Shown piece after piece: positions 35,270 to 43,418 of a stretch of DNA of 59,965 nucleotides. The position numbers and the translations under genes were made by a program. Source of the DNA: Marinibaculum pumilum (lineage in GTDB: Bacteria; Pseudomonadota; Alphaproteobacteria; Ferrovibrionales; Ferrovibrionaceae); NCBI RefSeq assembly GCF_042646425.1, contig NZ_JBHRTR010000010.1, positions 1 through 59,965 on the forward strand, read 5' to 3'. Within the stretch, counting starts at the first letter, position 1. Each line of letters opens with the position of its first letter. Below the pieces are notes generated by a model. It had not been told where the DNA came from and made no database searches. It saw only the letters and a list, made by a program, of their open reading frames with translations.

Positions 35270-35770
35270 CTATTTGGCCGGAACGAGCCCGGAGACGGGA
35301 CTGCAGCCACAACTGATGATGTCGCTGATCCCACCTGCGGGCTGGAGCTCGATGACGGCATCCTCTGCGATCGTCCATCTATACTTGTGGTTGCAGCTCA
35401 GCGACACGAGCTCGCCATCGGGATTGAGGTTCGGCATGCTGCTGAAGTAGATCGTGCCGGTGACCTTGTCTCCCTTCACGTCCGCCAGGCCCGGGTTCAG
35501 GTTCGCCGGGTTCTCGATGACCGCCGAATTTCCCGAGAAGGTCATGGTGCTGGCGTTCAGCGGGAAACTGCCGCTCGACTCAAATTCACCTTCTGTCCAC
35601 TGGAACGCGGTAAATGGCGCCGGCCCCACCTGGGATGATTCGAGAAAGGTCTTTGGCTGGCATTTGCCCTCGCCAACGATCGTGAAGGATCCGACCTGGC
35701 CAGCCGCCTGCGCGGCGGCTGTCGCTGCCATCAGCGTGGCGAGCGTGAGCATGGCTGTGGCTGTGCGCAT
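35270..35770 (-). CDS. Small secreted protein of unknown function
   Basis: A 166-residue protein I do not recognise. It has a signal peptide (residues 1 to about 22, ending AAQAAG). The mature part is probably beta-rich: repeated Gly/Asn/Ser-rich strands, FTIVGEGKCQ near the start, three or four Cys including CGC near the end (SDIISCGCSP), and LNPDGELVSLSCNHKYRW. The Cys pairing suggests a periplasmic or extracellular location. The ATG at 35770 follows AAAGGAT. It is more AT-rich than its neighbours, consistent with recent acquisition or relaxed codon use. No neighbour explains it. Confidence 0.75.
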   Translation of the reverse strand: MRTATAMLTLATLMAATAAAQAAGQVGSFTIVGEGKCQPKTFLESSQVGPAPFTAFQWTEGEFESSGSFPLNASTMTFSGNSAVIENPANLNPGLADVKGDKVTGTIYFSSMPNLNPDGELVSLSCNHKYRWTIAEDAVIELQPAGGISDIISCGCSPVSGLVPAK

Positions 35771-35953
35771 CGGGGTAGATCCTTTCTGGGATTTCCGGCT
35801 CTGCGTACGCCCGGGCCTGCCTCCTCCCGGGCGGGTCCAGGATAGACGCCGGGGCGGCCATGCCAAGTTTCGGCATGTGTCGGCGCCGCCCGCGCCCATG
35901 CCGTCCTGGAGAGCGGCCGGACCTCCGGTGCGAACGTGCTGCTGCCGGGCCTG

Positions 35954-36301
35954 CTACCGGGCGATATCCCTTGGCACCTCGAACTCCAGGGAAACCGGAA
36001 TATCGATCTCCAGCATGTAGCCGCTGAGCGACTTGCCGTGCTTGTCGTGGCGCAGTCCGGCGACCACGCCGCCGTCGAGGGCCGCATGCAGCACGAAGAT
36101 GAAGCCGTAGTGGGTTTCCTCGCGCTCCACATGCCCGCGCACGATGTCCTGGAAATGCGTCTGCACATATTCCGGCGTCAGGACATCGCGCAGGAGGTCC
36201 AGATGCGCGCGGTCGTAGGGCAGCACGGAGATCAGCGAGGCATCGAACTTGTCGCCGGTGCGGGAATGGGCGATCTGGTAGAGCTTGACGTTCTTCCTCA
36301 T
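35954..36301 (-). CDS. AtuA-related small protein (AtuA C-terminal domain)
   Basis: A 115-residue protein equivalent to the C-terminal domain of AtuA-type proteins: LYQIAHSRTGDKFDASLISV, then LTPEYVQTHF, GHVEREE and ALDGGVVAGLRHDKHGKSLSGYML. In many AtuA proteins this domain is joined to the DUF1446 part; here it is a separate gene whose ATG overlaps the AtuA stop by 4 bases. The two products probably form one complex. Confidence 0.82.
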   Translation of the reverse strand: MRKNVKLYQIAHSRTGDKFDASLISVLPYDRAHLDLLRDVLTPEYVQTHFQDIVRGHVEREETHYGFIFVLHAALDGGVVAGLRHDKHGKSLSGYMLEIDIPVSLEFEVPRDIAR

Positions 36302-37671
36302 TGTCCGGCCTCCAGGTAGGAGACGGAGCTGCGGACATCTTCCCGCGGCATCGTCAGGGGGATCAGCGGGTCGTAGCGGCTGACATTGGTTTCCAGGCCG
36401 CCGCCGCCATAGGCGCCGTTGAGGTAGAAGCCCATGAAGGCGCGGGCGACCGCCTCCGCCTCCTCGCGGGTGCGGACGACGGCGCTGTAGCGGAACTCGA
36501 CATATTTCGGGTCGGGATCCTCGCGCAGCGCGGCGGCATAGGGCAGGTCGTTGTAGAGATAGACGCTGTCCATGATCTGGTTGCCGAAATGGCGCAGCCG
36601 CTCGGACCACACGGTGCCGAGAAGATGCGCCCGCTTCATTGCGGTATGACCGCGGAAGCGCAAGGCCAGGACAAGGTTGTAGCCATGGTGATAGCCGAGC
36701 AGCACCTTCAATGTGCGCGGGCGCTCGCGGCCGGTGAAGCCCGTCACCCGCACGCGATCCGCGCCATCCTGTTCGACGCGGACATCGCGGAACGCGGCGA
36801 TCACGTCCGGTGTCACGTAGGATGAGAAGCTGTGCACCTCGTAGTGCAGCTGCTCCAGCACGGTGTCGCAGGTGACCTTGCCGCCGCTGCCGGGCAGCTT
36901 GGTGATGAAGACCTGGCCGTCCGCCTGCACCTCGGCGATCGGGAAGCCGATATTGGCGAGGTCCGACACGGTCTTCGTCTCGCAATCGGCGAAGTAGCCG
37001 CCGGTGGTGTGGCCGCTGCATTCCAGCAGATGGCCCACGACGGTGCCCATGGCGATCCGGTTCCAGTCCTTCGGGGCCCAGTCGAAGCCGTGCGCCAGGG
37101 CTGCCACGAACATCGACGGGTCCGCGACCCGCCCGGCGATGACGATATCGGCGCCGGCATCCAGGGCCTCCCGGATCGGCTCATAGTAGAGATAGACATT
37201 CGCCGAGCTGATATTGTCCCGGATGATCGCAGGGTCGGTCGGCATCCAGGCGTCGCTTCCGGCATGAACCTGGAACAGTTCCGGGGCGAAGATCTCGTCC
37301 GCGCGGTCCGAGAAGTATGTCAGGACGTCGTCGCCTTCGACGATGGCGATCTTCGCACTCAGATTCTGTTCGCGCAGATAGCCGGCGAGCCACTCGGCGG
37401 CGGCGCGCGGATTGGCGGAGCCGTCGTTGGTGATGATCCTGATGCCGCGCCGCAGGCATGGCGCCACGCAGCGCCGCATCCGTTCCTCGAACAGCATGCC
37501 GTAGCCCGGGTTCACGCCGTCCCTGATGCGCAGATGGGCCTCGTGGATGGTCCGCTCGGCAAGCGCCTCGAAGACGAGGAAGTCGATCTCCCCGCGTTCG
37601 GCGAGGTCCTGTGCGGGTTCCACGAAGTCCTCGCTGAACCCCGATCCCGACCCGATCCGTATCGTTTTCAT
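36298..37671 (-). CDS. AtuA family protein (DUF1446)
   Basis: A 457-residue protein of the acyclic terpene utilisation AtuA family (DUF1446). Features are KTIRIGSGSGFSEDFVEPA at the start, IRIITNDGSANPRAAAEWL, ADIVIAGRVADPSMFVAALAH and ECSGHTTGGYFAD. AtuA proteins occur in citronellol/geranic acid and related catabolic operons, but their reaction is not known. With the C-terminal domain split into the next gene and a nitronate monooxygenase upstream, this looks like a small catabolic unit, not a full terpene pathway. The start at 37671 follows GGGACGG. Confidence 0.87.
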   Translation of the reverse strand: MKTIRIGSGSGFSEDFVEPAQDLAERGEIDFLVFEALAERTIHEAHLRIRDGVNPGYGMLFEERMRRCVAPCLRRGIRIITNDGSANPRAAAEWLAGYLREQNLSAKIAIVEGDDVLTYFSDRADEIFAPELFQVHAGSDAWMPTDPAIIRDNISSANVYLYYEPIREALDAGADIVIAGRVADPSMFVAALAHGFDWAPKDWNRIAMGTVVGHLLECSGHTTGGYFADCETKTVSDLANIGFPIAEVQADGQVFITKLPGSGGKVTCDTVLEQLHYEVHSFSSYVTPDVIAAFRDVRVEQDGADRVRVTGFTGRERPRTLKVLLGYHHGYNLVLALRFRGHTAMKRAHLLGTVWSERLRHFGNQIMDSVYLYNDLPYAAALREDPDPKYVEFRYSAVVRTREEAEAVARAFMGFYLNGAYGGGGLETNVSRYDPLIPLTMPREDVRSSVSYLEAGQ

Positions 37672-37698
37672 ATCCGTCCCTGTTCCTTCCTCGGCGGC

Positions 37699-37732
37699 CC
37701 GGCTTTCCCGCCAACGATGGCGGGTAAGCCGG
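37699..37732. repeat. Hairpin in the AtuA leader
   Basis: Inner stem CCCGCCA/TGGCGGG (loop ACGA) and outer stem CCGGCTT/AAGCCGG are separated by one T-T mismatch. It lies 28 bases before the AtuA start codon on the minus strand, inside the 253-base gap to the nitronate monooxygenase gene. It could terminate or attenuate transcription, or be a dispersed repeat unit. The rest of the gap shows nothing else I can name. Confidence 0.7.
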
Positions 37733-37924
37733 CGAACCGGCGTCCGGTCGGCAGGCACGCCGCATTGCACGCAGCCCCGCCCAGGGGCCGGGTCGCGGCG
37801 AAGCCGGCTCGGAACAGTCTAAGTCTAATGTCGGGATGGGGAACTCTTGCGGCCGCACGATTTCCGGACGTGACGATGCGCTCCGCTTCCGCCCTTAACC
37901 GCTTCACCGGTCGGGCGGGGCCGG

Positions 37925-39046
37925 TCACCCGACCAGCGCCTCCAGTTCGCCTACCGCGTCGGCGAACTCGCTCTTGAAGTCCTGCACCACCTGGCCGGCG
38001 GAGCGGATGCCGTCGATCAGCCCGACCCCCTGGCCGACATAGTAGGTGACCAGCGCCTTCGCCTTCTCCGATCCGCGGTCGGCGGCCTGCTCCGCCTTGT
38101 TCAGCGCGGGGATCGCCAGCATCGACTGCAGCGGCATGCCCAGCGGCTCCGGCGCGCCGGCGGCCTCCCAGGCGTCGTGCCAGGTGGAGCGGAGCTGCCG
38201 GCTGGGCTTGCCGGTGCGGCTGGTGGCGCGCACCGTGTCGCGGGAAGTGGCGGCGACCATCTTGTCGCGGAAGGTCTGGGAGACTTCGGACTCGGTGGTG
38301 GCGAGCCAGACCGAGCCGGTCCAGGCGCCGGCCGCGCCGATCGCCATCATGCCGGCCATCTGGCGGCCGTCGACGATGCCGCCGGCGGCCAGCACCGGCG
38401 CGGCATGGCCGGCGGCACGCAGCGCCTTCAACACCTCCGGCACCAGCACCAGGGTCGAGACCTCGCCGCAATGGCCGCCGGCCTCCGTGCCCTGGGCAAC
38501 GATCACGTCGACCCCGGCTTCCGCCTGCCGCACCGCATGCTGCGCGGAGCCGACCAGCGCGGCGACCGGTACGCCATGGGCGCGCGCCATCTCGATCATC
38601 TGCGGCGGTGCCATGCCCAGTGCGTTGGCGATCAGCCGGATCGGGTGACGGAACGCGACCTCCAGCAAGGCCCCGGCATGGCTGTGAGACAGGTCCGGCG
38701 CCCGGTTCAGCGGGTCGTTGTCGGGGAAGGCGATGTCATGGTCGCGCAGGATGCCGGCGACGAAGTCGCGATGCCCCTGCGGGATGCGGTTGCGCAGGCT
38801 GTCCTGGGCGGCATCCGGCGCCGCTTCCAGCTTCTGGGGGAAGACAAGGTCGGCGCCGTAGGGCCGGCCGTCGACATGCGCGTCGATCCAGGACAGCTCC
38901 GTCTCCAGTTCCTCAGGCGTGCAGCGCAGGCCGCCATAGACGCCGAAGCCGCCGGCCCGGCTGACGGCCGCCACCACGTCGCGGCAATGGCTGAAGGCAA
39001 AGAGCGGGAACTCGATGTCCAGCATCTCGCAGAGCGCGTTTCGCAT
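37925..39046 (-). CDS. Nitronate monooxygenase family protein (FMN)
   Basis: A 373-residue FMN-dependent TIM-barrel protein of the 2-nitropropane dioxygenase class. Features are DIEFPLFAFSHCRDVVAAVSRAGG at the start, the phosphate-binding VIVAQGTEAGGHCG, and APVLAAGGIVDGRQMAGMMAIGAAGAWTGS. Such enzymes oxidise alkyl nitronates, but many members act as enoyl-ACP reductases or have unknown roles. The ATG at 39046 has GGGGAGGAA just upstream, preceded by a GntR-like operator. It stands 253 bases upstream of the AtuA gene in the same direction. Confidence 0.87.
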   Translation of the reverse strand: MRNALCEMLDIEFPLFAFSHCRDVVAAVSRAGGFGVYGGLRCTPEELETELSWIDAHVDGRPYGADLVFPQKLEAAPDAAQDSLRNRIPQGHRDFVAGILRDHDIAFPDNDPLNRAPDLSHSHAGALLEVAFRHPIRLIANALGMAPPQMIEMARAHGVPVAALVGSAQHAVRQAEAGVDVIVAQGTEAGGHCGEVSTLVLVPEVLKALRAAGHAAPVLAAGGIVDGRQMAGMMAIGAAGAWTGSVWLATTESEVSQTFRDKMVAATSRDTVRATSRTGKPSRQLRSTWHDAWEAAGAPEPLGMPLQSMLAIPALNKAEQAADRGSEKAKALVTYYVGQGVGLIDGIRSAGQVVQDFKSEFADAVGELEALVG

Positions 39047-39061
39047 TTCCTCCCCGCTTTT

Positions 39062-39072
39062 TGGTCAGACCA
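39062..39072. promoter_or_regulatory. GntR/FCD-type operator TGGTCAGACCA
   Basis: The sequence TGGTCAGACCA fits the TGGT-n3-ACCA consensus of FCD-type GntR regulators such as LldR and PdhR. It lies 16 bases upstream of the nitronate monooxygenase start, between promoter and ribosome site. It differs from the palindrome at 19927-19945, so a different regulator is likely; its gene is not in the window. Confidence 0.6.
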
Positions 39073-39143
39073 TTAGACTTTTCTCGCGCGTCTGCGCGAA
39101 GCTGTCAACGGACCCTGGTGCGGGTGCGCGGTGCCTTGCGGCG

Positions 39144-40193
39144 CTATTCCTTCTCCGGCGCGCCGAGGCCCCAGCGGATGTTCCAGCCGCGCACGTCGAC
39201 ATGGACAAAGGGTCCGTGCCAGGGATTGGCCTTGTAGGCGGCGACACCGCCCAGCATGCGCTCCGGCGGGGCGGCCGGACCTTCCGCCGGATACATGCGC
39301 TCCACCATCTCGACAAGCCGGAGCGCATCGTCGACGTCGATCCTGCCGTCGCGGTTCAGGTCGTCCATCAGGTTGTCCGCCGGTGTGGTGTCCGGGAAGA
39401 TGTCGGCGGCGGCGCCGAAAACGTGACGGCTATAGGCGCCGCTGCCGATCCTGCGATTGTAGGCCGGCGTCCGGTAGCCGCTCATCACGTTCAGCCCGTC
39501 GGCACGGTGACCGGCCGCGTTCAGCGCCTCCAGGATCTCCTCCAGCTTCACCAGCAGGTCGGGGTTCAGCACCAGGTATTTCGGGAAGTCGCTTTCCTGC
39601 TTCGCCAGGAACTGGCCCAGGGTGAAGTGGGGGGAGACCGGCATCGCGGTCATCGCCTCCGTCACCTCGATGTAGCCGACCGGAGGCAGGTACTGCGCGA
39701 AGCCCTTGTAGGGCTCTTCCCGGTAGCTGCCGATCTCATAGGCGCCGATGCTGCCGGTTGCGGCGGCCTGGGCCGGCACCAGCACGAACATCATGACCTG
39801 TGCCTCGACATGGCCGTCCGCGCCGCGGAACAGCATCGGATAGGCGCCGGGCCGGTCCGGGGCGGTCCAGACCGGACCGAAGCGGGTGTCCAGGTGGCCG
39901 GCCGCGATCTCCGGCGTCAGGCCGGATCGGCCCAGGTCGATCTTCGCCCGGCCGCCGGGCAGCAGGGTCCGGAAGAAGAACCGGTAGGGGATCGGCTCGC
40001 CGTTGATGCGGACGGGGAAAGCGATGCGGCCGGGATCGTAGTCGCCGGGTTGCGGCAGGCCGGTCGCCGGTGGCGGCGGTGGCGGCGGCCCACCGCCGCA
40101 GGCCGCGAGCAGCACGGCGAGCAGGGTGGCTGCAAGGGCGGCCCGCACGACGGGCGCCGGCCGCCGCTTGCGGCGGGACGCAGCCGCCGTCAC
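39144..40193 (-). CDS. M15-like peptidoglycan peptidase lipoprotein
   Basis: A 349-residue lipoprotein: lipobox LLAAC with Cys32, followed by a poly-Pro stretch. The C-terminal half (about 190-345) has the zinc D,D-peptidase pattern of the M15/DUF882 type: NVMSGYRTPAYNRRIG, SRHVFGAAADI and GPFVHVDVRGW. An insert DLNRDGRIDVDD looks like an EF-hand calcium loop, odd for this family. It starts 6 bases after the L,D-transpeptidase stop, so the two envelope enzymes are probably co-transcribed. The N-terminal domain (about 45-185) is not recognised. Confidence 0.83.
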   Translation of the reverse strand: MTAAASRRKRRPAPVVRAALAATLLAVLLAACGGGPPPPPPPATGLPQPGDYDPGRIAFPVRINGEPIPYRFFFRTLLPGGRAKIDLGRSGLTPEIAAGHLDTRFGPVWTAPDRPGAYPMLFRGADGHVEAQVMMFVLVPAQAAATGSIGAYEIGSYREEPYKGFAQYLPPVGYIEVTEAMTAMPVSPHFTLGQFLAKQESDFPKYLVLNPDLLVKLEEILEALNAAGHRADGLNVMSGYRTPAYNRRIGSGAYSRHVFGAAADIFPDTTPADNLMDDLNRDGRIDVDDALRLVEMVERMYPAEGPAAPPERMLGGVAAYKANPWHGPFVHVDVRGWNIRWGLGAPEKE

Positions 40194-40199
40194 CGGCCG

Positions 40200-42284
40200 T
40201 CAGTTGCCGGCATCGGCCATGGACTGCCTGGCCAGAGCCTGTGCCAGACGGGAGTCGCGGCCATAGAGGTCGTCGCGGAACTGCAGGGTGCCGTCCGGAT
40301 CGCGCCAGGTCGTCCAGTGCAGCAGATGCACCGGCACCGGTTCGCGCAAGGTGATCCAGCGCTCGCGGTCCAGCTGCAGCGCGCCGTCGATCCGCGCGCG
40401 GTCCCAGCCGGGCTCCGACATCAGCAGATGCTCCGCCAGGTCGAGCGGGTGCTCGACCCGGATGCAGCCGCTGGAAAAGGCCCGGTTGGCGCGCTTGAAC
40501 AGGTGCCGCGACGGCGTGTCGTGCAGATAGACGTCGTACTTGTTGGGGAACAGGAACTTCACCTGGCCCAGCGCGTTGGAGGCGCCCGGCGACTGCACCA
40601 GCCGGTAGGGGAAGTTGTTCTTCGACAGGGAATGCCAGTCGATGAATTCCGGCATGATCTCCTGCGCGTCCTCGCCCCAGCCGACATAGACGCTGAACCC
40701 TTCCCGCCGCAGGAAGTCCGGATCCTCCTTGATCTGCGGCAGCTTGTCCTCCACCGCCAGCCGGCGCGGCACGGTCCATTTCGGGTTGAAGACCAGATAC
40801 TCGATCTTGTCGCTGAACACCGGCGTGGAGCGGTAGCTGCGGCCGACGATGGTGCGGCCGTAGAGCTTTTCCACGCCGTCCTCGACGAGTCGGTAGTCGT
40901 AGCCGGCGATGTTGACCAGGACGTAGCGCCGCCCGAGATCCGCGGGCAGCCAGCGCCAGCGCTCAAGGTTGAGCTCGACCTGGCGGATCCGGTCGGCCAG
41001 CGGCACGTTGAGGGCGGCCAGGGTCTTCGGCCCCACCACGCCGTCGGGCTCCAGGCCATGGCGGCGCTGGAAGCGAAGAACGGCCGCCACCAGGGCGTTG
41101 TCGTAGATCTCCGCCACCTGAAACGGCTTGTCGGCCGATGGTTCGCCGTCCGCGTCCGCCTGTGCTGTCGCGGACTGTGCTGTCGCGGACTGTGCTGTCG
41201 CGGACTGTCCGGTCGCGGGCGCGCCATCTTCGTCCATCAGCGAGGCCGGCGCGATGGCGCTGGTCTCGATATCGTCCGGTGCCGCGGAAAGATCGGTATG
41301 TTCCGCCCAGTCGCCGAGATTGGCTCCCGGCGCGACAGGGGTGTCGGGCCGCTCGGCCAGGTCGCCCGAAGCGATCAGTCGCGCCCGCAGCACAGGTACG
41401 CGCAGGTCGAACATGCCCGGCTTCAGCGACTCTCCCTCCGGCACCACCGGCCAGGGCCCGTTTGCGGCCATCTCCCGCAATTCCCGAAGGGACAGGAGCA
41501 GGTCGTTATAGCCCGGCTGATGCGGTATCACCGCACGCAGCGCGTCCTTCAGGTTGCCGGTCTGCGTCGCGCTGTTCAGCAGCGGGACCGCATCGCCCGC
41601 GCCGGCATGGATGGTCCATTCCGGGTCGAAGCTCTGCGGCCGGACCTGGCCGGCCATGTAGTGGCGGGCCAGGGTCAGGAAGGCATCGGAAGCGGCAAGG
41701 TCCAGGTCCGCCTGAACCTGCGGCGCGGGCGGCTCGCCCGCCGTCTGGGTCAGCACCGTATCCAGCGCCTGGCGGAGGAAGGCCTGGTGGTAGCGCGCCG
41801 GCTCAAGCCCATGGTCGGCGCTGTCCTCGATGGCAGACAAGAGCGCGCGGAGCCGCGCCTCGGCATCCGCCCCCTCCCAGGCCGGGCTGTAGGTGCGTGC
41901 GGCATAGAACCGCTGCAGCGCATCGCCGCCGTTCAGCGCCACCTGGGGCCGCATCTCCGCGCCGGTTCCGCCGTCCGCCAGGGTGCCGTCAGAACGGGTC
42001 CCGTCGGCCAGGGTGCCATTCGACAGGGCAACGGGCAGGCGCACCACGACAGGCTGCCCGCCGGCGAGGGTTGCGAGCCGGCCGCGAATGGCGTCCTGGA
42101 CCGGTGTCGTCGCAACGAGCTGCGGCAGGCTGGCGGCGGCGGTCGCCTGCACCGCCTGTGCCGCGGAGCCGGTGGCCGCAATGGCACAGAAGGCGAGCAG
42201 GGCCAGCGGCCGCACCAAAATGCCGGTCCGGTCGGCGTGCGGCCGACGGGCCGTGAGGTGACCACTGATGTGCAAAAGGTACAT
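40200..42284 (-). CDS. L,D-transpeptidase, YcbB type
   Basis: A 694-residue periplasmic enzyme that makes 3-3 peptidoglycan crosslinks or attaches proteins to the wall. It has a signal peptide (core about 25-45), an N-terminal scaffold domain, a peptidoglycan-binding repeat (AAVLRFQRRHGLEPDGVVGPKTLAALN) and the YkuD catalytic domain with VYLHDTPSRHLF and SSGCIRV (catalytic Cys607). A low-complexity stretch SATAQSATAQSATAQ is encoded by three exact 15-base units at 41161-41205 plus a diverged fourth; copy number could vary. ATG 42284 is chosen; a TTG at 42314 and a GTG at 42215 are alternatives. It is followed by an M15-like lipoprotein gene. Confidence 0.9.
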   Translation of the reverse strand: MYLLHISGHLTARRPHADRTGILVRPLALLAFCAIAATGSAAQAVQATAAASLPQLVATTPVQDAIRGRLATLAGGQPVVVRLPVALSNGTLADGTRSDGTLADGGTGAEMRPQVALNGGDALQRFYAARTYSPAWEGADAEARLRALLSAIEDSADHGLEPARYHQAFLRQALDTVLTQTAGEPPAPQVQADLDLAASDAFLTLARHYMAGQVRPQSFDPEWTIHAGAGDAVPLLNSATQTGNLKDALRAVIPHQPGYNDLLLSLRELREMAANGPWPVVPEGESLKPGMFDLRVPVLRARLIASGDLAERPDTPVAPGANLGDWAEHTDLSAAPDDIETSAIAPASLMDEDGAPATGQSATAQSATAQSATAQADADGEPSADKPFQVAEIYDNALVAAVLRFQRRHGLEPDGVVGPKTLAALNVPLADRIRQVELNLERWRWLPADLGRRYVLVNIAGYDYRLVEDGVEKLYGRTIVGRSYRSTPVFSDKIEYLVFNPKWTVPRRLAVEDKLPQIKEDPDFLRREGFSVYVGWGEDAQEIMPEFIDWHSLSKNNFPYRLVQSPGASNALGQVKFLFPNKYDVYLHDTPSRHLFKRANRAFSSGCIRVEHPLDLAEHLLMSEPGWDRARIDGALQLDRERWITLREPVPVHLLHWTTWRDPDGTLQFRDDLYGRDSRLAQALARQSMADAGN
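41161..41220. repeat. Tandem 15-base repeat within the L,D-transpeptidase gene
   Basis: The unit TGTGCTGTCGCGGAC occurs three times exactly (41161-41205), then once in diverged form (41206-41220). It encodes a repeated SATAQ linker between the scaffold and peptidoglycan-binding parts. The 15-base period keeps the frame, so length changes would be tolerated. Confidence 0.85.
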
Positions 42285-42791
42285 GTTCAACCGTATGCGG
42301 GTGCAGTTCCGCAACCGTGTCTCGCTGGACAGGCCCTGGCGCGTTCGACAGTGCGTTGCGGGCCACGGTACCTGAGAACGAAAGTAGACGATTGCCGCCG
42401 GGGCCTCGACGCAATAAACAGCTGAGGCGCGGTTTCGGCACCGGCGCGGCGGTGTTTTTCGCCGACTGTTGCAAGAATGCCGCGCATGTTGCGATTGTTT
42501 TGCAACAATCTCCCGTCTGGCGGCTTCGCTGTCGCCACCCCATCTCTGCCTCGTCTCTCCTGCCGGTCATCGCGGCTGGCGGCACCTTTCTCCGGCGTGC
42601 CGGCGCGGCGGGGTGGGGGCGTCGGGCAGGCGCCGGGCAGGACAGCGCGGCCGAGGCAGGACAATGAGGCGGGCGGACTGAAGGGTGCGCGATCGGCATG
42701 CAGTGTCTGAATGAGTGGGCGTGAAGACCGGCCGCCGGTCGACGGGTCTGGGATCGACCGGTCAGACCCGTCGACCGGGGACATCTCCCCG
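42285..42791. promoter_or_regulatory. Divergent regulatory region
   Basis: The 507 bases between the L,D-transpeptidase and the DedA-type gene hold no supported gene. Three copies of a TGTTGCAA-type motif are visible: TGTTGCAA (42467-42474), TGTTGCGA (42488-42495) and TTGCAACA (42500-42507). The last forms part of GATTGTTTTGCAACAATC, an 18-base hairpin (42493-42510). These are candidate regulator sites. The right end contains a strong inverted repeat, described separately. Confidence 0.55.
42735..42778. repeat. Perfect 16-base inverted repeat in a leader
   Basis: CCGGTCGACGGGTCTG (42735-42750) and its exact reverse complement (42763-42778) flank a 12-base spacer. Directly after it, CGGGGA/TCCCCG (42776-42791) forms a second small hairpin that ends at the ATG at 42792. 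The structures could hide the ribosome site or act as a leader switch. Confidence 0.8.
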
Positions 42792-43382
42792 ATGCCGGCC
42801 AGCCGGCTGCCGCTGCGGGAGCGACTGAAGCGTCTTGCCGAGGGCCCGGTCGGGACGGAAGCGATGTTCGTCATCGGCTTCCTGGAGAGTTCGGTCGTCC
42901 CGGTGCCGATCGAGATCGTGCTGGCGCCGGTGGCACTGTGGCAGCGGCGGCGGGTCTGGTGGCTCACCACCTCGGCACTGGCCGGCTGCATGCTGGCCTG
43001 TGTCCTGTTCTATTTCCTGGGCATGTATTTCGGGAAGACGATCGGGGAGGACCTGATCGCGCTGCTCGGCCTGGGTGCTCATATCGAGGAGTTCGAGGCG
43101 GACCTGCAGCATCGCGGCTTCTGGCTGGTGGCGTCGATCAGCCTGTTCCCGCTGCCGCTGCAGGTGGCGACCCTGGGCAGCGGCATGTTCGGCTATTCGT
43201 TCTGGGGCTTTTTCGTCGCGATCCTGCTGACCCGGGCGATCCGCTTCTACGGCTTCGTTGCGCTGGTCTTGCTTTTCGGCCCGCCCGTTATTCACTATTT
43301 CGAGCGATTGCACCTGGGCTGGCAGGTGGCGGCGGTTGCGGCCTCCATGGTCGTGACGGCCGGGTTGTACGTGATGCTCTAG
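42792..43382 (+). CDS. DedA/YqaA-type membrane protein (VTT domain)
   Basis: A 196-residue inner-membrane protein with four or five hydrophobic segments. The VTT/SNARE-associated domain is recognised by AMFVIGFLESSVVPVPIEIVLAP, VLFYFLGMYFGKTIG and SLFPLPLQVATLGSGMFGYSFWGFF. DedA relatives act in lipid scrambling and envelope homeostasis, so the link to the nearby cell-wall genes is plausible. The chosen ATG at 42792 matches family length. An ATG at 42711 would add 27 residues encoded by the inverted repeat. The start region is buried in hairpins, which may limit translation. Confidence 0.8.
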   Translation: MPASRLPLRERLKRLAEGPVGTEAMFVIGFLESSVVPVPIEIVLAPVALWQRRRVWWLTTSALAGCMLACVLFYFLGMYFGKTIGEDLIALLGLGAHIEEFEADLQHRGFWLVASISLFPLPLQVATLGSGMFGYSFWGFFVAILLTRAIRFYGFVALVLLFGPPVIHYFERLHLGWQVAAVAASMVVTAGLYVML

Positions 43383-43418
43383 CCGGAACCGATCGCCCGG
43401 ATCAGCGATTCAACGCGG

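Noticed and set aside
35954..36301. DUF4387 assignment for the AtuA-linked small protein
   Set aside because: The DUF4387 pattern I know (RSKNAGPF and a late DMHAGQQ) is absent. The RTGDK and LDGGV segments fit the AtuA C-terminal domain better.
41161..41220. Short repeats considered as a CRISPR array
   Set aside because: The repeats are directly adjacent with no spacers and lie inside a coding frame, keeping the reading frame.
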